A stretch of DNA of 64,000 bases from Pantoea sp. WMus005 (GTDB lineage: Bacteria > Pseudomonadota > Gammaproteobacteria > Enterobacterales > Enterobacteriaceae), in the NCBI RefSeq assembly GCF_013415305.1, contig NZ_JACBXU010000001.1, positions 1,984,001 through 2,048,000 of the forward strand. Reading direction: 5' to 3'. The notes beneath the pieces are model-generated. The model made no database searches. It was given only the letters and a program-made list of their open reading frames with translations, and was not told where the DNA came from. Below, piece by piece: positions 33,524-43,833 of the stretch (the stretch's first letter is position 1; every line of letters begins with the position of its first letter). Made by a program: the position numbers and the translations under genes.

Positions 33524-34632
33524 TACTGTAGCGGTTCATCCCCCTCCACACACGTCTCCCCTTCCCGCTGTTCCAGTGCAATATGATTCACCGCCGTATG
33601 CTGCGCAATCAGCGTGGCGAGTCGGGGTGAATGGCTGGTGATCCAGAGCTGACTGAACTCGCTGGCTTCAGCGATTAAGCGCGCCAGCGCAGGCAACAAA
33701 TCCTCATGCAGACTGTTTTCCGGTTCATTCAGTGCCATAAAGGCGGGCGGACGCGGGCTGAGCAGCGCCACAACCAGGCAAAGAAAACGCAGCGTGCCAT
33801 CAGAAAACTCCGCGCTCTCCAGCGGACGCAGAATGCCATGACGGGACATCAGCATCTGAAAGCGGCCATTCTGCACCTCGACGTCAAACTGGCAGTCGGG
33901 AAACGCCTGCGCCATAACCTCAAACAACAGCTCTGAATGACCCCGCTCCACAATGGTCGCCCAGGCCGCCGCCAGATTGCGGCCATCGTGAGCGAGTACC
34001 GGCGCACGCACGCCAATCTGCGGCGCACGAATCGGTGAGCCGGGCCAGACGGCGAACTCGTGATAGAAGCGCCACTGCTGCAGACGTTCGCGCAGTTGCG
34101 AAAGCTCCGGGTAAAGATGGGGTTCGCCAAGCTGACCAAACAGCGACTCTTCCGGATGCAATACTGCCGGATAGGTGACGCGCTCACCTTCAACATTGTG
34201 CAGAAAGGCGGTCTGGTTTTCGCGCTGCATGATGCAGGCAGAAGGACGACGCTGCTGGCCGCTGAGCCAGAGCCGTTCCTGCTTCACCAGCGGATCGAGA
34301 TTGAACAGGCTGGTCGCCAGCGGCTCGGGGAAACCCATTTCCAGCTGGTAATCCATGTCATCCATCACCACTGCCAGCTCCAGCCGCTTTGGATCGTGTC
34401 GGCGATCGCCCCGGCGTAAACCACCCGCCCACATCGCTTTCTGAATGCCGCCTTCGTCAGCCAGTGCCAGCGCCAGACGACCGCTGGCGGCCTCATGCAA
34501 CAGCCGCACCGCTTTATAGAGGTTGGATTTACCGCAGCCGTTGGGACCGCTCACCACATTCAGCTGCTGCAGCGACAGCGTCAGGTTACGTATTGAGCGG
34601 AAGCCGCGAATCTGAATCTGTTCAATCGCCAT
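33523..34632 (-). CDS. AAA-family ATPase (RecF/SMC-like, AAA_21 type)
   Basis: A 369-residue ATPase: IEQIQIRGFRSIRNLTLSL at the N-terminus, Walker A VSGPNGCGKSNLY, signature-like ESAEFSDGTLRFLCL, Walker B PAFMALNEPENSLHEDLL (with the usual D replaced by N: ALNEPEN) and the H-loop WITSHSPRLATLI. Such single ATPases are often linked to DNA repair or phage defence; the actual role is unknown. It occupies the place between ybcJ and cysS where E. coli has ybcI. The ATG sits right behind the cysS terminator with no Shine-Dalgarno. Confidence 0.85.
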   Translation of the reverse strand: MAIEQIQIRGFRSIRNLTLSLQQLNVVSGPNGCGKSNLYKAVRLLHEAASGRLALALADEGGIQKAMWAGGLRRGDRRHDPKRLELAVVMDDMDYQLEMGFPEPLATSLFNLDPLVKQERLWLSGQQRRPSACIMQRENQTAFLHNVEGERVTYPAVLHPEESLFGQLGEPHLYPELSQLRERLQQWRFYHEFAVWPGSPIRAPQIGVRAPVLAHDGRNLAAAWATIVERGHSELLFEVMAQAFPDCQFDVEVQNGRFQMLMSRHGILRPLESAEFSDGTLRFLCLVVALLSPRPPAFMALNEPENSLHEDLLPALARLIAEASEFSQLWITSHSPRLATLIAQHTAVNHIALEQREGETCVEGDEPLQ

Positions 34633-34635
34633 AAT

Positions 34636-34660
34636 AAAAAAGGGCGATTGCTCGCCCTCT
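34636..34660 (-). terminator. Intrinsic terminator of cysS
   Basis: GGGCGA-GCAA-TCGCCC followed by TTTTTTATT on the minus strand, between cysS and the AAA ATPase gene. Confidence 0.85.
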
Positions 34661-34665
34661 CCGGT

Positions 34666-36051
34666 TTATTTTCGACGCCAGCTGGAGCCTTGTGGCCCAT
34701 CCTCGACGATGACACCCAGCGCGTTAAGTTTGTCACGCGCGATATCCGCTTCTGCCCAGGCTTTGGCGGCGCGCGCATCGGCACGGGCTTTCACCCAGTG
34801 CTCAATCTCGGCAACCTCTTCGTCATTCACCTGCGCGCCGCTCTGCAGGAACAGTTCAGGATCCTGCTGCAGGATGCCCAGCACATTGGCCATCTCGCGC
34901 AGCTTCGACGCCAGTCCGTGTGCAGAAGCGCCCTCTTCACTTTTCAGGCGATTCACTTCACGCGCCATGTCGAACAGCACTGAGTAGGCTTCCGGGGTGT
35001 TGAAATCATCATCCATCGCGCTGCGGAAGCGCGCTTCAAACGCGTCGCCGCCATGGGCTTTCACGCTGCTGTCGGTGTGACGCAGTGCCGTATAGAGACG
35101 CTCCAGTGCCGCACGCGCCTGATTCAGGTTATCTTCACCATAGTTAAGCTGGCTGCGATAGTGACCGGACATCAGGAAGTAACGCACCGTCTCCGCATCA
35201 TAATGTTGCAGCACGTCCCGCACGGTGAAGAAGTTGCCGAGCGATTTGGACATCTTCTCGCGGTCAACCATCACCATGCCGGAGTGCATCCAGTAATTGA
35301 CGTAAGGACCGTCATGGGCGCAGCTCGACTGGGCGATTTCGTTTTCATGGTGCGGGAACATCAGGTCTGAACCGCCGCCGTGGATATCGAAATGGGTACC
35401 CAGCTGTTTGCAGTTCATTGCCGAGCACTCGATGTGCCAGCCAGGACGGCCGTTACCCCATGGCGATGACCAGGCTGGCTCATCCGCTTTGGACATTTTC
35501 CACAACACGAAATCCATCGGATTGCGCTTCACGTCGGCGACTTCAACGCGTGCACCTGCCTGTAGCTGCTCCAGGTCCTGACGCGACAGCGCGCCATAAT
35601 CGGTGTCGCTGAGGACATCAAACATTACGTCGCCATTGTCTGCCACATAGGCGTGACCCCGCGCAATCAGTGTTTCCACAAGCTCAATGATTTCAGCGAT
35701 GTGACGGGTGGCACGCGGCTCCTCATCGGGTGGCAGGATCCCCAGCGCGGCGAAGTCATTGTGCATCTCGCCGATCATGCGATTAGTCAGGGTTTCGATA
35801 CTCTCGCCGTTTTCATTGGCGCGCTTGATAATTTTGTCATCAATGTCGGTGATGTTACGTACATAATTAAGCTGATAACCGAGGTAACGCAGGTAGCGCG
35901 CCACCACGTCAAACGCCACGAACGTCCGCCCATGACCAATGTGACAGAGGTCATACACCGTGATGCCGCAAACATACATCCCGATTTTACCGGCATGAAT
36001 GGGTTTGAATTCCTCTTTCTGTCGACTCAGGGTGTTATAAATCTTAAGCAT
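34666..36051 (-). CDS. cysS: Cysteinyl-tRNA synthetase
   Basis: A 461-residue class I aminoacyl-tRNA synthetase that charges tRNA-Cys. It has [20 protein letters not shown] (HIGH motif), [20 protein letters not shown] (zinc site), [11 protein letters not shown] and the KMSKS loop ([13 protein letters not shown]). The start at 36051 ([15 protein letters not shown]) matches the E. coli protein; the longer frame to 36168 is in the promoter region. Divergent from ppiB. Confidence 0.97.
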   Translation of the reverse strand: MLKIYNTLSRQKEEFKPIHAGKIGMYVCGITVYDLCHIGHGRTFVAFDVVARYLRYLGYQLNYVRNITDIDDKIIKRANENGESIETLTNRMIGEMHNDFAALGILPPDEEPRATRHIAEIIELVETLIARGHAYVADNGDVMFDVLSDTDYGALSRQDLEQLQAGARVEVADVKRNPMDFVLWKMSKADEPAWSSPWGNGRPGWHIECSAMNCKQLGTHFDIHGGGSDLMFPHHENEIAQSSCAHDGPYVNYWMHSGMVMVDREKMSKSLGNFFTVRDVLQHYDAETVRYFLMSGHYRSQLNYGEDNLNQARAALERLYTALRHTDSSVKAHGGDAFEARFRSAMDDDFNTPEAYSVLFDMAREVNRLKSEEGASAHGLASKLREMANVLGILQQDPELFLQSGAQVNDEEVAEIEHWVKARADARAAKAWAEADIARDKLNALGVIVEDGPQGSSWRRK

Positions 36052-36263
36052 TGAACGGTTCCGTTTTCGCGTGTGGTTGGCTTTTTTAAGTATCCAGACA
36101 TTGTGCCGTATTTTTATCGCTCGCGCGACGCAAAGCAAGCCAACTGCGCCGCGCTGCTGACGCGTCATTGGAAATTATGATATAAGAACGGTCGACAAAA
36201 AGGGGGTCGCCGATCGACAACGCGACCTCAGCAACTGATGACAACCTTTACAGGACGACAAAA

Positions 36264-36758
36264 ATGGTAACTTTCCAGACGAACCATGGCGATATCGTAA
36301 TCAAAACTTTCGATGATAAAGCGCCGGCAACCGTACAGAACTTCCTGGATTACTGCCGTGAAGGTTTTTACGACAACACCATTTTTCACCGCGTAATCAA
36401 CGGCTTTATGATTCAGGGCGGCGGCTTCGAGCCGGGCATGAAGCAGAAAGAAACCAAAGCCGAAATTCAGAACGAAGCGAGCAACGGCCTGAAAAACACC
36501 AAAGGTACGCTGGCAATGGCACGTACCTCTGCGCCGCACTCTGCGACCGCACAGTTCTTCATTAACGTCGCTGACAACGACTTCCTGAACTTCCGTGACG
36601 AAAGCGTTCAGGGCTGGGGCTACTGCGTGTTCGCTGAAGTGGTTGAAGGCATGGATGTGGTCGAGAAGATCAAAGCGGTCTCTACTGGCCGTAGCGGCAT
36701 GCACCAGGATGTGCCAAAAGATGACGTCGTTATTCAGAAAGTGACCGTCAGCGAGTAA
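36264..36758 (+). CDS. ppiB: Peptidyl-prolyl cis-trans isomerase B (cyclophilin)
   Basis: A 164-residue cytosolic cyclophilin. Active-site blocks: [59 protein letters not shown]. It catalyses prolyl-bond isomerisation in folding. AGGACGAC precedes the ATG. lpxH starts on the last base of its stop codon (TAATG), so the two are coupled. Confidence 0.97.
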   Translation: MVTFQTNHGDIVIKTFDDKAPATVQNFLDYCREGFYDNTIFHRVINGFMIQGGGFEPGMKQKETKAEIQNEASNGLKNTKGTLAMARTSAPHSATAQFFINVADNDFLNFRDESVQGWGYCVFAEVVEGMDVVEKIKAVSTGRSGMHQDVPKDDVVIQKVTVSE

Positions 36759-37474
36759 TGTCGCGCACGCTGTTTATCGCAGATCTCCATCTGTGTCAGG
36801 AAGAACCGGCGATTACCGCCGGTTTTCTGCATTTTTTACAGCGCGAAGCGCCCCACTGCGACGCGCTCTATATTCTCGGCGATCTGTTTGAAGCCTGGAT
36901 TGGCGACGACGATCCCGATCCCCTGCATCATCAGATTGCCCGCGCCCTGCGCGCCCTGCCGGTTCCGGTTTACTTTATTCATGGCAATCGCGACTTCCTG
37001 ATTGGCCGACGCTTTGCGCAGGCCTGTGGCATGACGCTGCTGCCGGAAGAGCAGGTGCTGACGCTCTACGGCCATCGACTACTCATCATGCACGGCGATA
37101 CACTCTGTACCGACGATGTGGGTTATCTGCGCTTTCGTGCCAAAGTGCACAATCCGTGGATCCAGCGACTGTTCCTGGCGCTGCCATTGTGGATACGCAA
37201 ACGCATTGCCGCCCGGATGCGCGCCGACAGTAAACAGGCCAACCAGCACAAATCCCAGACCATCATGGATGTAAACCAGGATGCCGTGGCCGCTGCCATG
37301 CTGCGCCAGCAGGTGCCGCTGCTCATTCATGGTCATACCCATCGTCCTGACATTCATACATTGAGCCTGCAGGGTGAAACGGCGCAACGCGCTGTGCTGG
37401 GCGCCTGGCACAGCCGGGGTTCTATGATTCAGCTCGACGCCAGCGGCATTCAGCTTATCCATTTCGATTTTTAA
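36758..37474 (+). CDS. lpxH: UDP-2,3-diacylglucosamine diphosphatase LpxH
   Basis: A 238-residue Mn-dependent metallophosphoesterase of lipid A synthesis that hydrolyses UDP-2,3-diacylglucosamine to lipid X and UMP. Motifs: [12 protein letters not shown] (DxH), [39 protein letters not shown] and IHGHTHRPD. Same order ppiB-lpxH-purE-purK as E. coli. Confidence 0.96.
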   Translation: MSRTLFIADLHLCQEEPAITAGFLHFLQREAPHCDALYILGDLFEAWIGDDDPDPLHHQIARALRALPVPVYFIHGNRDFLIGRRFAQACGMTLLPEEQVLTLYGHRLLIMHGDTLCTDDVGYLRFRAKVHNPWIQRLFLALPLWIRKRIAARMRADSKQANQHKSQTIMDVNQDAVAAAMLRQQVPLLIHGHTHRPDIHTLSLQGETAQRAVLGAWHSRGSMIQLDASGIQLIHFDF

Positions 37475-37503
37475 TCTGCAGGCAACTCCCTGACGTCAGG
37501 CCG

Positions 37504-37524
37504 ACGCAACCGTTTTCCTTGCGT
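37504..37524. promoter_or_regulatory. PurR operator upstream of purE
   Basis: A 16+-bp palindrome-like site from ACGCAA (37504) to TTGCGT (37519-37524) around CCGTTTTCC, matching the PurR consensus ACGCAAnCGTTTnCnTnGCGT. It lies 80 bases before purE, as in E. coli, and implies repression by hypoxanthine/guanine via PurR. Confidence 0.9.
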
Positions 37525-37604
37525 GCTTCTCATGCTATTCTCGGTGCCCTTCAAAACCTGTCCGCCCGGCCAGGTCTGTTTGTTCATTTACAGGAGTTGA
37601 CCGC

Positions 37605-38111
37605 ATGTCATCCAACGCCCCGGCCCGCATCGCCCTTGTTATGGGTTCCAGAAGTGACTGGGCCACCATGCAGTTCGCCGCTGAAATCCTCTCCAGCCTG
37701 GACGTTCCTTTTCATGTTGAAGTCGTCTCTGCGCACCGCACCCCGGATAAACTGTTCAGCTTCGCCGAAACGGCAGCCGAAAACGGTTTTCAGGTGATTA
37801 TTGCTGGCGCAGGTGGCGCGGCACACCTGCCGGGAATGCTGGCGGCCAAAACCCTGGTACCGGTGCTGGGTGTGCCGGTACAGAGCGCTGCGCTGAGCGG
37901 CCTGGATAGCCTCTATTCGATTGTGCAGATGCCACGCGGTATTCCGGTCGGGACGCTGGCGATTGGCAAGGCGGGCGCAGCCAATGCCGCGCTGCTGGCG
38001 GCGCAGATTCTGGCGCTGCATGACAGTGCGCTGGCGTCACGTCTGACTACCTGGCGTCAGAGCCAGACTGATGAGGTGCTGAACCACCCTGATCCGCGGG
38101 TGGATGCATGA
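37605..38111 (+). CDS. purE: N5-carboxyaminoimidazole ribonucleotide mutase
   Basis: A 168-residue enzyme that turns N5-CAIR into CAIR in purine synthesis. Signatures [43 protein letters not shown] and [32 protein letters not shown] precedes the ATG. Its stop overlaps the purK start by four bases (ATGA). Confidence 0.97.
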   Translation: MSSNAPARIALVMGSRSDWATMQFAAEILSSLDVPFHVEVVSAHRTPDKLFSFAETAAENGFQVIIAGAGGAAHLPGMLAAKTLVPVLGVPVQSAALSGLDSLYSIVQMPRGIPVGTLAIGKAGAANAALLAAQILALHDSALASRLTTWRQSQTDEVLNHPDPRVDA

Positions 38112-39172
38112 AGCCGGTTTGCGTACTGGGTAACGGCCAGCTAGGTCGTATGCTGCGTCAGGCGGGTGAGCCACTGGGCATCGCGGTGTATCCGGTGGGT
38201 CTGGATGCCAATCCTGCGGCCCTGCCTATCGCCGATAGCGTGATCACCGCCGAAATCGAACGCTGGCCGGAGACCGCGCTGACGCGCGAACTGGCGAGCC
38301 ATCCGGCCTTTGTTAACCGTGATATTTTTCCGCGTCTGGCCGATCGCCTGACGCAGAAACAGCTGCTGGATCAGCTGGGGCTTGCCACCGCGCCGTGGCA
38401 GTTACTGGCCGATAAAAGTGAATGGCCAGCGGTGTTTGACTCTCTGGGCGAGCTGGCGATTGTGAAAAGCCGCACCGGCGGTTACGACGGGCGGGGTCAG
38501 TGGCGTCTGCGCGCTGATGAAACGCACCAGTTACCGGATGCGTGCTACGGCGAATGTATCGTTGAGCAGGGCATCAACTTTTCCGGTGAGGTGTCACTGG
38601 TGGGTGGGCGCGGTAACGATGGCTCGGTTGTGTTCTATCCGCTGACGCATAACCTGCATCAGGACGGCATTCTGCGCACCAGCGTGGCGTTTCCGCAGGC
38701 GGATCCGGCACAGCAGCAGCAGGCTGAAGCGATGCTGAGCGCGATCATGCAGGAACTGAACTACGTCGGCGTAATGGCGATGGAGTGTTTCGTTACGCCA
38801 GCCGGACTACTGATCAATGAGCTGGCGCCGCGCGTGCACAACAGTGGGCACTGGACGCAGAACGGTGCGTCGATCAGCCAGTTTGAGCTGCATCTGCGCG
38901 CCATTCTTGGCCTGGCCTTGCCACAGCCGGTGGTGTTTGCGCCGTCGGTAATGGTTAATCTGATTGGTACTGACGTGAATCTCCACTGGCTGCAACAGCC
39001 GCTGGTGCATCTGCACTGGTATGACAAAGAGGTGCGTCCGGGTCGTAAAGTGGGCCACCTCAATCTCACCGACAGCAATGCAGAGCGGCTGAAAGCGGCG
39101 CTGAATGCGCTGGTGCCTCAGCTGCCGGAAGAGTACGCCAGCGGCATCGCCTGGGCCGTTGAAAAGCTGTAG
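38108..39172 (+). CDS. purK: N5-carboxyaminoimidazole ribonucleotide synthase
   Basis: A 354-residue ATP-grasp enzyme making N5-CAIR from AIR, bicarbonate and [23 protein letters not shown] is at the start; ATP-grasp blocks are [35 protein letters not shown] and [20 protein letters not shown]. Overlap with purE implies translational coupling. Confidence 0.97.
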   Translation: MKPVCVLGNGQLGRMLRQAGEPLGIAVYPVGLDANPAALPIADSVITAEIERWPETALTRELASHPAFVNRDIFPRLADRLTQKQLLDQLGLATAPWQLLADKSEWPAVFDSLGELAIVKSRTGGYDGRGQWRLRADETHQLPDACYGECIVEQGINFSGEVSLVGGRGNDGSVVFYPLTHNLHQDGILRTSVAFPQADPAQQQQAEAMLSAIMQELNYVGVMAMECFVTPAGLLINELAPRVHNSGHWTQNGASISQFELHLRAILGLALPQPVVFAPSVMVNLIGTDVNLHWLQQPLVHLHWYDKEVRPGRKVGHLNLTDSNAERLKAALNALVPQLPEEYASGIAWAVEKL

Positions 39173-39221
39173 TTTCCCGCTACCCGCTTGCGGGTTCAGG
39201 GAACGTTCCGGATAAAGGTCA

Positions 39222-39242
39222 AAGGCGGCCTCATGCCGCCTT
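39222..39242 (-). terminator. Hairpin after ybbP
   Basis: AAGGCGGC / GCCGCCTT stem with CTCAT loop, 14 bases after the ybbP stop; a smaller ACCCGC-TT-GCGGGT hairpin (39182-39195) follows the purK stop on the other side. Confidence 0.6.
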
Positions 39243-39255
39243 AGCCAGCCCTGCC

Positions 39256-41673
39256 TTATGCCGCATCAAACTTCCTGAACAGCGCCTTCCCTTTCAGTAA
39301 CCGGATTCCCAGCCAGCCGCCGCACAGCGATAGCAGCAACGCGCCACACAGGGGCAGCGCCAGCCATAAAGTCCAGTCAGGCTGCCATGGGAAGTCGAAA
39401 ATCTTTGTCTGTAATCCCCATAGCGCCGCTTCTGCCCCCATCGCGGCCGCCACGCCAGAGACCACGCCGAGCAGCGCAAATTCGCACCATAGCGTTGTGC
39501 GCAGGAGACGTTTCCCCGCACCCAGCGTGCGATAGACCACCAGCTCCTGCCGACGCTGTCGCATCCCGACCTGAATCTGCGCCAGCAGCAGTAACACACC
39601 ACAGGCGGTAACCAGCACTACCATGATCTCCAGCGCCTGGCTGACCTGCGTCAACACCTGACCGATCTGCCGCATAATGCTGCCGATATCCAGCAGACTC
39701 AGCGCCGGAAAAGCTCGGTTCAGCTGCGCCAGCAGAACCGGATTCGCCTCCATGCGGAAGCTGGTAAGCCAGGTCTGCGGCTGGCTGTCGAGCGCGCCCG
39801 GCGGGAAGATAAAGAAGAAGTTCGGCTTGAGGCTTTCCCAGTCCACTTTACGAAGACTGGTGATACGGGCGCTGAACGTCTGCGTATCGCCGTCGAACGT
39901 TAAGGTATCGCCGAGCTTCAGCCCCAGCCGATCCGCCAGTTCCACCTCCATCGATACTTCACCCGCTTTTGGCGGCCAGTTGCCAGCCACCAGTGGATTG
40001 TGATCCGGACGATCGGCAAGCGCCGTCAGATTGAGCTCGCGGTTCAGGGCATTATCCAGTTTTGGATCGGCCGGTTTGCCGTTGAGTTCACTGAGCCGCA
40101 CCCGCGCAATCGGATAAAAAGTTTCAGGTTTAATCTGGTGTGCTTGCAGGAAGTCCCGCACCTGCGGCACCTGATCCGCCGTCATGTTCAGCAGGAAGAA
40201 GTTCGGGCTATCTGCCGGTAACTGCTGCTGCCAGCGATCCAGCAGATCGCCACGCATCACCAGCAGCAGCGCCAGCAGCATAAACGACAGCGAAAAAGCC
40301 GCCAGCTGACTCAGTGTCATGCCGGGCTGGCGCAACAGCCGGTTGACCGCCAGTCGCAGCGCCAGATTGCGCACCACCAGCCGGCGCAGCAGGAGCAGGG
40401 TTCCCCAGCCGAGTAACGCCAGTAATGCCGCCAGCACCACGACACCTGCAAGCAGCGCCCAGAGCATTTTGCTGCCGCCGACCAGCAGGGCTAACAGCGT
40501 TACCACGACGGCGATCATCACCGGGATATAAAATTTCAATGGCCAGAGATTCGCCACCGCATCACGCCGTAACACCCGCAGAGGCTGGGTTGCCAGCAGC
40601 AGACGATAGGGGCGCAGACCTACCAGCAGCGAAATCACAAACAGCGACCCTACTGCCCAGATCCACGGCCAGACGCTGGCCGCCGGTAAGCTGGCAGGCA
40701 GCACCGGCTTCAGCATCGTCATCAGGATTGCTTCCACGCCCTGTCCGACCACGCCACCGGCAATCGCTGCCAGCAGTAGCACCGCCAGCCACTGCCCGAT
40801 GATCAACCGCTGCAACGCGCCATGCGTTGCGCCCAGGGTTTTCAGCACTGCCACAAGATCGTAACGGCTGCGGCAGTAGTGACTCATGGCGACCGCTACG
40901 GCCGCAATCGCCAGCATCAGCGTCAGCAAGGCCGAGAGCAGGAGAAACTGCTGCGCGCGCTGCATCGAACGGCCCAGCGCATCGTCCGAGTTATCCACGC
41001 TGATCCAGCGCTGGTCGGCCTTCAGCTGCGGTTCAATCCAGCGGTCGTAGCTGGCCAGCTGATCGGGATTACCGGAGAACTTATAGCGCCAGGTAATGCG
41101 ACTACCGGGCTGAATCGCACCGGTTTTTGCCGCATCCGCCAGGTTAATCAACAGACGCGGCGCCATCTCGAACGGGTTAAAGCCGCCATCCGGCTCCTGG
41201 ATGACCTCGCCGCTGATGCGCAGCCGGGTATCCCCCACGTCCAGCATGTCACCCACTTTCAGATTCAGCAGCGCCATCAGGCGCGGTGCCGCCAGCGCGG
41301 TGCCCGCCTGTGGCCGCAGGCCTGGCGGCTGCGTCTGCAGCGTACCAAACATCGGGTAGCGGTCATCTACTGCTTTGACTGAGGCAAGCTGCGGTGACTG
41401 GTCGGCAAAGGTCATGGTCATAAAAGTCAGCTGACGACTGACCGTCAGACCGGTTTCCCTCGCCTTTTCCAGCCAGGCTTCTGGTGCAGCATCCGTGCTG
41501 CGCAGCGTGCGGTCACCCGCCATAAAATCACGGCTCTGCTGATTCAGCCCCTTTTCCATACGATCGCTGATCGACCCCAGCGCCAGTACGCAGGCCACCG
41601 CCAGCGTCAGGGCCAGCCAGACAATCAGCAGCGAGGGCGAGCGCCATTCGCGCCAGAACCAGCGCCAGATCAT
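39256..41673 (-). CDS. ybbP: YbbP, FtsX-type ABC exporter permease
   Basis: An ~805-residue inner-membrane permease with about 10 helices and two MacB/FtsX-like periplasmic domains. It starts MIWRWFWREWRSPSLLIVWL; LAAFSLSFMLLALLLVMRGD and VYRTLGAGKRLLRTTLWCEF are FtsX-domain helices. With YbbA it forms an ABC unit, probably for extracting or releasing lipophilic molecules. The ATG at 41673 overlaps the ybbA stop (ATGA). Neighbour tesA is kept as in E. coli. Confidence 0.93.
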   Translation of the reverse strand: MIWRWFWREWRSPSLLIVWLALTLAVACVLALGSISDRMEKGLNQQSRDFMAGDRTLRSTDAAPEAWLEKARETGLTVSRQLTFMTMTFADQSPQLASVKAVDDRYPMFGTLQTQPPGLRPQAGTALAAPRLMALLNLKVGDMLDVGDTRLRISGEVIQEPDGGFNPFEMAPRLLINLADAAKTGAIQPGSRITWRYKFSGNPDQLASYDRWIEPQLKADQRWISVDNSDDALGRSMQRAQQFLLLSALLTLMLAIAAVAVAMSHYCRSRYDLVAVLKTLGATHGALQRLIIGQWLAVLLLAAIAGGVVGQGVEAILMTMLKPVLPASLPAASVWPWIWAVGSLFVISLLVGLRPYRLLLATQPLRVLRRDAVANLWPLKFYIPVMIAVVVTLLALLVGGSKMLWALLAGVVVLAALLALLGWGTLLLLRRLVVRNLALRLAVNRLLRQPGMTLSQLAAFSLSFMLLALLLVMRGDLLDRWQQQLPADSPNFFLLNMTADQVPQVRDFLQAHQIKPETFYPIARVRLSELNGKPADPKLDNALNRELNLTALADRPDHNPLVAGNWPPKAGEVSMEVELADRLGLKLGDTLTFDGDTQTFSARITSLRKVDWESLKPNFFFIFPPGALDSQPQTWLTSFRMEANPVLLAQLNRAFPALSLLDIGSIMRQIGQVLTQVSQALEIMVVLVTACGVLLLLAQIQVGMRQRRQELVVYRTLGAGKRLLRTTLWCEFALLGVVSGVAAAMGAEAALWGLQTKIFDFPWQPDWTLWLALPLCGALLLSLCGGWLGIRLLKGKALFRKFDAA

Positions 41674-42356
41674 TGCTCCTCCCACAACTTTCCGTCGCGC
41701 AACCGCAATCGACGATCGCAGCGCGCCGCCAGTTGCTCATCATGCGTCACCAGAATCAGCGTGGTGCCAAAGTCGCGATTAAGAGAAAACAACAGGTCGG
41801 CTATGCGATCACCGGTTTTGCGATCGAGGTTGCCGGTCGGCTCATCGGCAAATAACAGGCCTGGACGACCACTGAAGGCGCGGGCCAGCGCGACACGCTG
41901 CTGCTCGCCGCCTGACAACTGGGCGGGCAGATGATGCAGACGTTCACCCAATCCGAGCAGCGTCAGCAGTTCACGTGCCTGTTCGCGGCTCTGGCGATCA
42001 CTGTCGCCGCGCAGCAGCGATGGCAACTGCACGTTCTCCTGCGCATTCAGCGTCGGCACCAGCATAAATGACTGAAATACAAAACCAATCTGCCGGGCCC
42101 GCAGGGCCGCGCGCTGCTCTTCATTCATCTGGTGCAGCGGTTGCCCCAGCAGATGAACTTCACCGCTACTGCCATCGTCCAGCCCGGCCAGAATGCCCAG
42201 CAGGGTTGACTTGCCGGAGCCGGACTCGCCAATCAGTGCAATGGTCTCGGCTGGTTTGACAACCAACTCAACTCCGGTAAGGATGGTTAACTGATGCTCT
42301 CCCTGACCGACGGACTTAGTAAGATGATGAACTTCAACAATGTTTTCCGCTGGCAT
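41670..42356 (-). CDS. ybbA: YbbA, ABC exporter ATPase
   Basis: A 228-residue LolD/MacB-type ATPase: Walker A IALIGESGSGKSTLLGILAG, Q-loop GFVFQSFML, signature LSGGEQQRVALARAF, Walker B GLLFADEPTGNLD, H-loop LILVTHDEQLA. Pairs with ybbP, which it overlaps by four bases. Its 5' end overlaps the divergent tesA gene by about 30 bases. Confidence 0.95.
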   Translation of the reverse strand: MPAENIVEVHHLTKSVGQGEHQLTILTGVELVVKPAETIALIGESGSGKSTLLGILAGLDDGSSGEVHLLGQPLHQMNEEQRAALRARQIGFVFQSFMLVPTLNAQENVQLPSLLRGDSDRQSREQARELLTLLGLGERLHHLPAQLSGGEQQRVALARAFSGRPGLLFADEPTGNLDRKTGDRIADLLFSLNRDFGTTLILVTHDEQLAARCDRRLRLRDGKLWEEQ

Positions 42357-42950
42357 TATCCCTTCCTGTTATTAATGCTTCTGCTGGTATCACGTCTTGC
42401 TGCTGCAGATACCCTGATGGTGCTGGGCGACAGCCTGAGTGCGGGCTATCGCATGTCTGCCACGGCGGCCTGGCCCAGCCTGCTCAATAAGCAGTGGGAG
42501 CAGAAACCGAAAGTGGTCAACGCCAGTATCAGCGGCGATACTGCCGCACAGGGACTGGCGCGTCTGCCTGCGCTATTAAAACAGCATCAGCCGCAATGGG
42601 TGTTAATCGAACTGGGCGGTAACGATGGTCTGCGCGGTTTCCCGCCCGACGCTATCGCGCAGAATCTGAGTAAAGTGATCGACGACGTCAAAGCCGCCAA
42701 TGCGAAGCCGCTGCTGATGCAGATCCGCCTGCCCGCCAACTATGGCCGCCGCTACACCGAGGCGTTCAGCGGCATCTATCCTGGACTCGCCCAACAGCAT
42801 GACATCCCTCTGGTGCCCTTTTTCATGGAGCAGGTCTATCTGAAACCCGAGTGGATGCAGCAGGATGGTATTCATCCCAATCCTGATGCCCAGCCGTTTA
42901 TCGCCGGGTTGATGGCAAAAGAACTGGCCCCCTTAGTTAAGCAGCCGTAG
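42324..42950 (+). CDS. tesA: Thioesterase I / protease I / lysophospholipase L1 TesA
   Basis: A 208-residue periplasmic SGNH hydrolase. The signal peptide spans ~1-27 (MMNFNNVFRWHYPFLLLML). Catalytic blocks: VLGDSLSAGYR (Ser), SISGDTAAQG, ELGGNDGLRGF (Asn) and the Asp-His pair in DGIHPNPDAQPF. ATG at 42324 gives the MMNFNNVFRWH start known from E. coli. The 5' end lies inside the ybbA coding region on the other strand, so the tesA promoter must be within ybbA. Confidence 0.95.
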   Translation: MMNFNNVFRWHYPFLLLMLLLVSRLAAADTLMVLGDSLSAGYRMSATAAWPSLLNKQWEQKPKVVNASISGDTAAQGLARLPALLKQHQPQWVLIELGGNDGLRGFPPDAIAQNLSKVIDDVKAANAKPLLMQIRLPANYGRRYTEAFSGIYPGLAQQHDIPLVPFFMEQVYLKPEWMQQDGIHPNPDAQPFIAGLMAKELAPLVKQP

Positions 42951-42980
42951 CGCGCCTGGATGCGCAAATAGGGTAAAGAA

Positions 42981-43757
42981 ATGCAAAAAACCATTCTGAT
43001 TACAGGTTGTTCAAGCGGTATTGGCCTGGTGGCCGCGCACGATTTGCTGGCGCGGGGCTACCGGGTGATCGCCGCCTGCCGCAAAGCCGACGATGTCGCG
43101 CGTATGAACATGCTGGGCTTTACGGGGCTGCAGCTCGACCTCGACGAGCCACAGAGCGTGGATGAGGCTGCCGACGCGGTGCTCGCGCTTTGCGATAACC
43201 GTCTGGCGGCGCTGTTCAACAACGCCGGTTTTGGGCTTTACGGCCCGCTGCACACCCTCTCCCGTCAACAGCTGGAGCGGCAGTTTTCCAGTAACTTTTT
43301 CGGCGTTCATCAACTGACGCTGCGGCTGTTACCCGCGTTGCAGGCCAGCGGCGATGGCCGCATTGTGAACACCAGTTCGGTGCTGGGACTGATCTCTACG
43401 CCAGGCCGGGGTGCCTATGCCGCCAGTAAATATGCGCTGGAAGCCTGGAGCGATGCGCTGCGGCTTGAAGTACGCAGCCGCGGCATCCGGGTCAGCCTGA
43501 TCGAGCCAGGCCCGATTGAAACCCGCTTTACTGACAATGTGGCGCAGGGCGAACAGCATAACCCGGTGCGTAACCCTGGCATCGCGGCTCGCTTTACTCT
43601 GCCAGCGGAAGCCATTCTGCCTAAACTTCGTCATGCACTCGAGAGTAAACATCCGCGTTTACGCTATCCAGTGACACTGGTCGCACACGTGATGAGCCTG
43701 CTTAAACGGTTGCTGCCAGGCTGGATGCTGGATCGCATTTTGCGCAGCCATCAATAA
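42981..43757 (+). CDS. ybbO: YbbO, short-chain dehydrogenase/reductase
   Basis: A 258-residue NADP-type SDR. Cofactor loop [20 protein letters not shown], structural [11 protein letters not shown], catalytic S...[11 protein letters not shown] (YxxxK) and [12 protein letters not shown]. coli YbbO reduces aldehydes/lipid carbonyls in vitro. It follows tesA by 30 bases and is probably co-transcribed. Confidence 0.93.
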   Translation: MQKTILITGCSSGIGLVAAHDLLARGYRVIAACRKADDVARMNMLGFTGLQLDLDEPQSVDEAADAVLALCDNRLAALFNNAGFGLYGPLHTLSRQQLERQFSSNFFGVHQLTLRLLPALQASGDGRIVNTSSVLGLISTPGRGAYAASKYALEAWSDALRLEVRSRGIRVSLIEPGPIETRFTDNVAQGEQHNPVRNPGIAARFTLPAEAILPKLRHALESKHPRLRYPVTLVAHVMSLLKRLLPGWMLDRILRSHQ

Positions 43758-43833
43758 GCCATGTGCAATAGCGCTTGAAGCCGTGCCAGTTGGCCCCATA
43801 TTCTTAGAACACTTTTTGCAAAGAGACTTATCC

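Noticed and set aside
37489..37500. CCTGACGTCAGG palindrome before purE.
   Set aside because: No loop for a hairpin and no known regulator fits; the PurR box 4 bases further on explains regulation.
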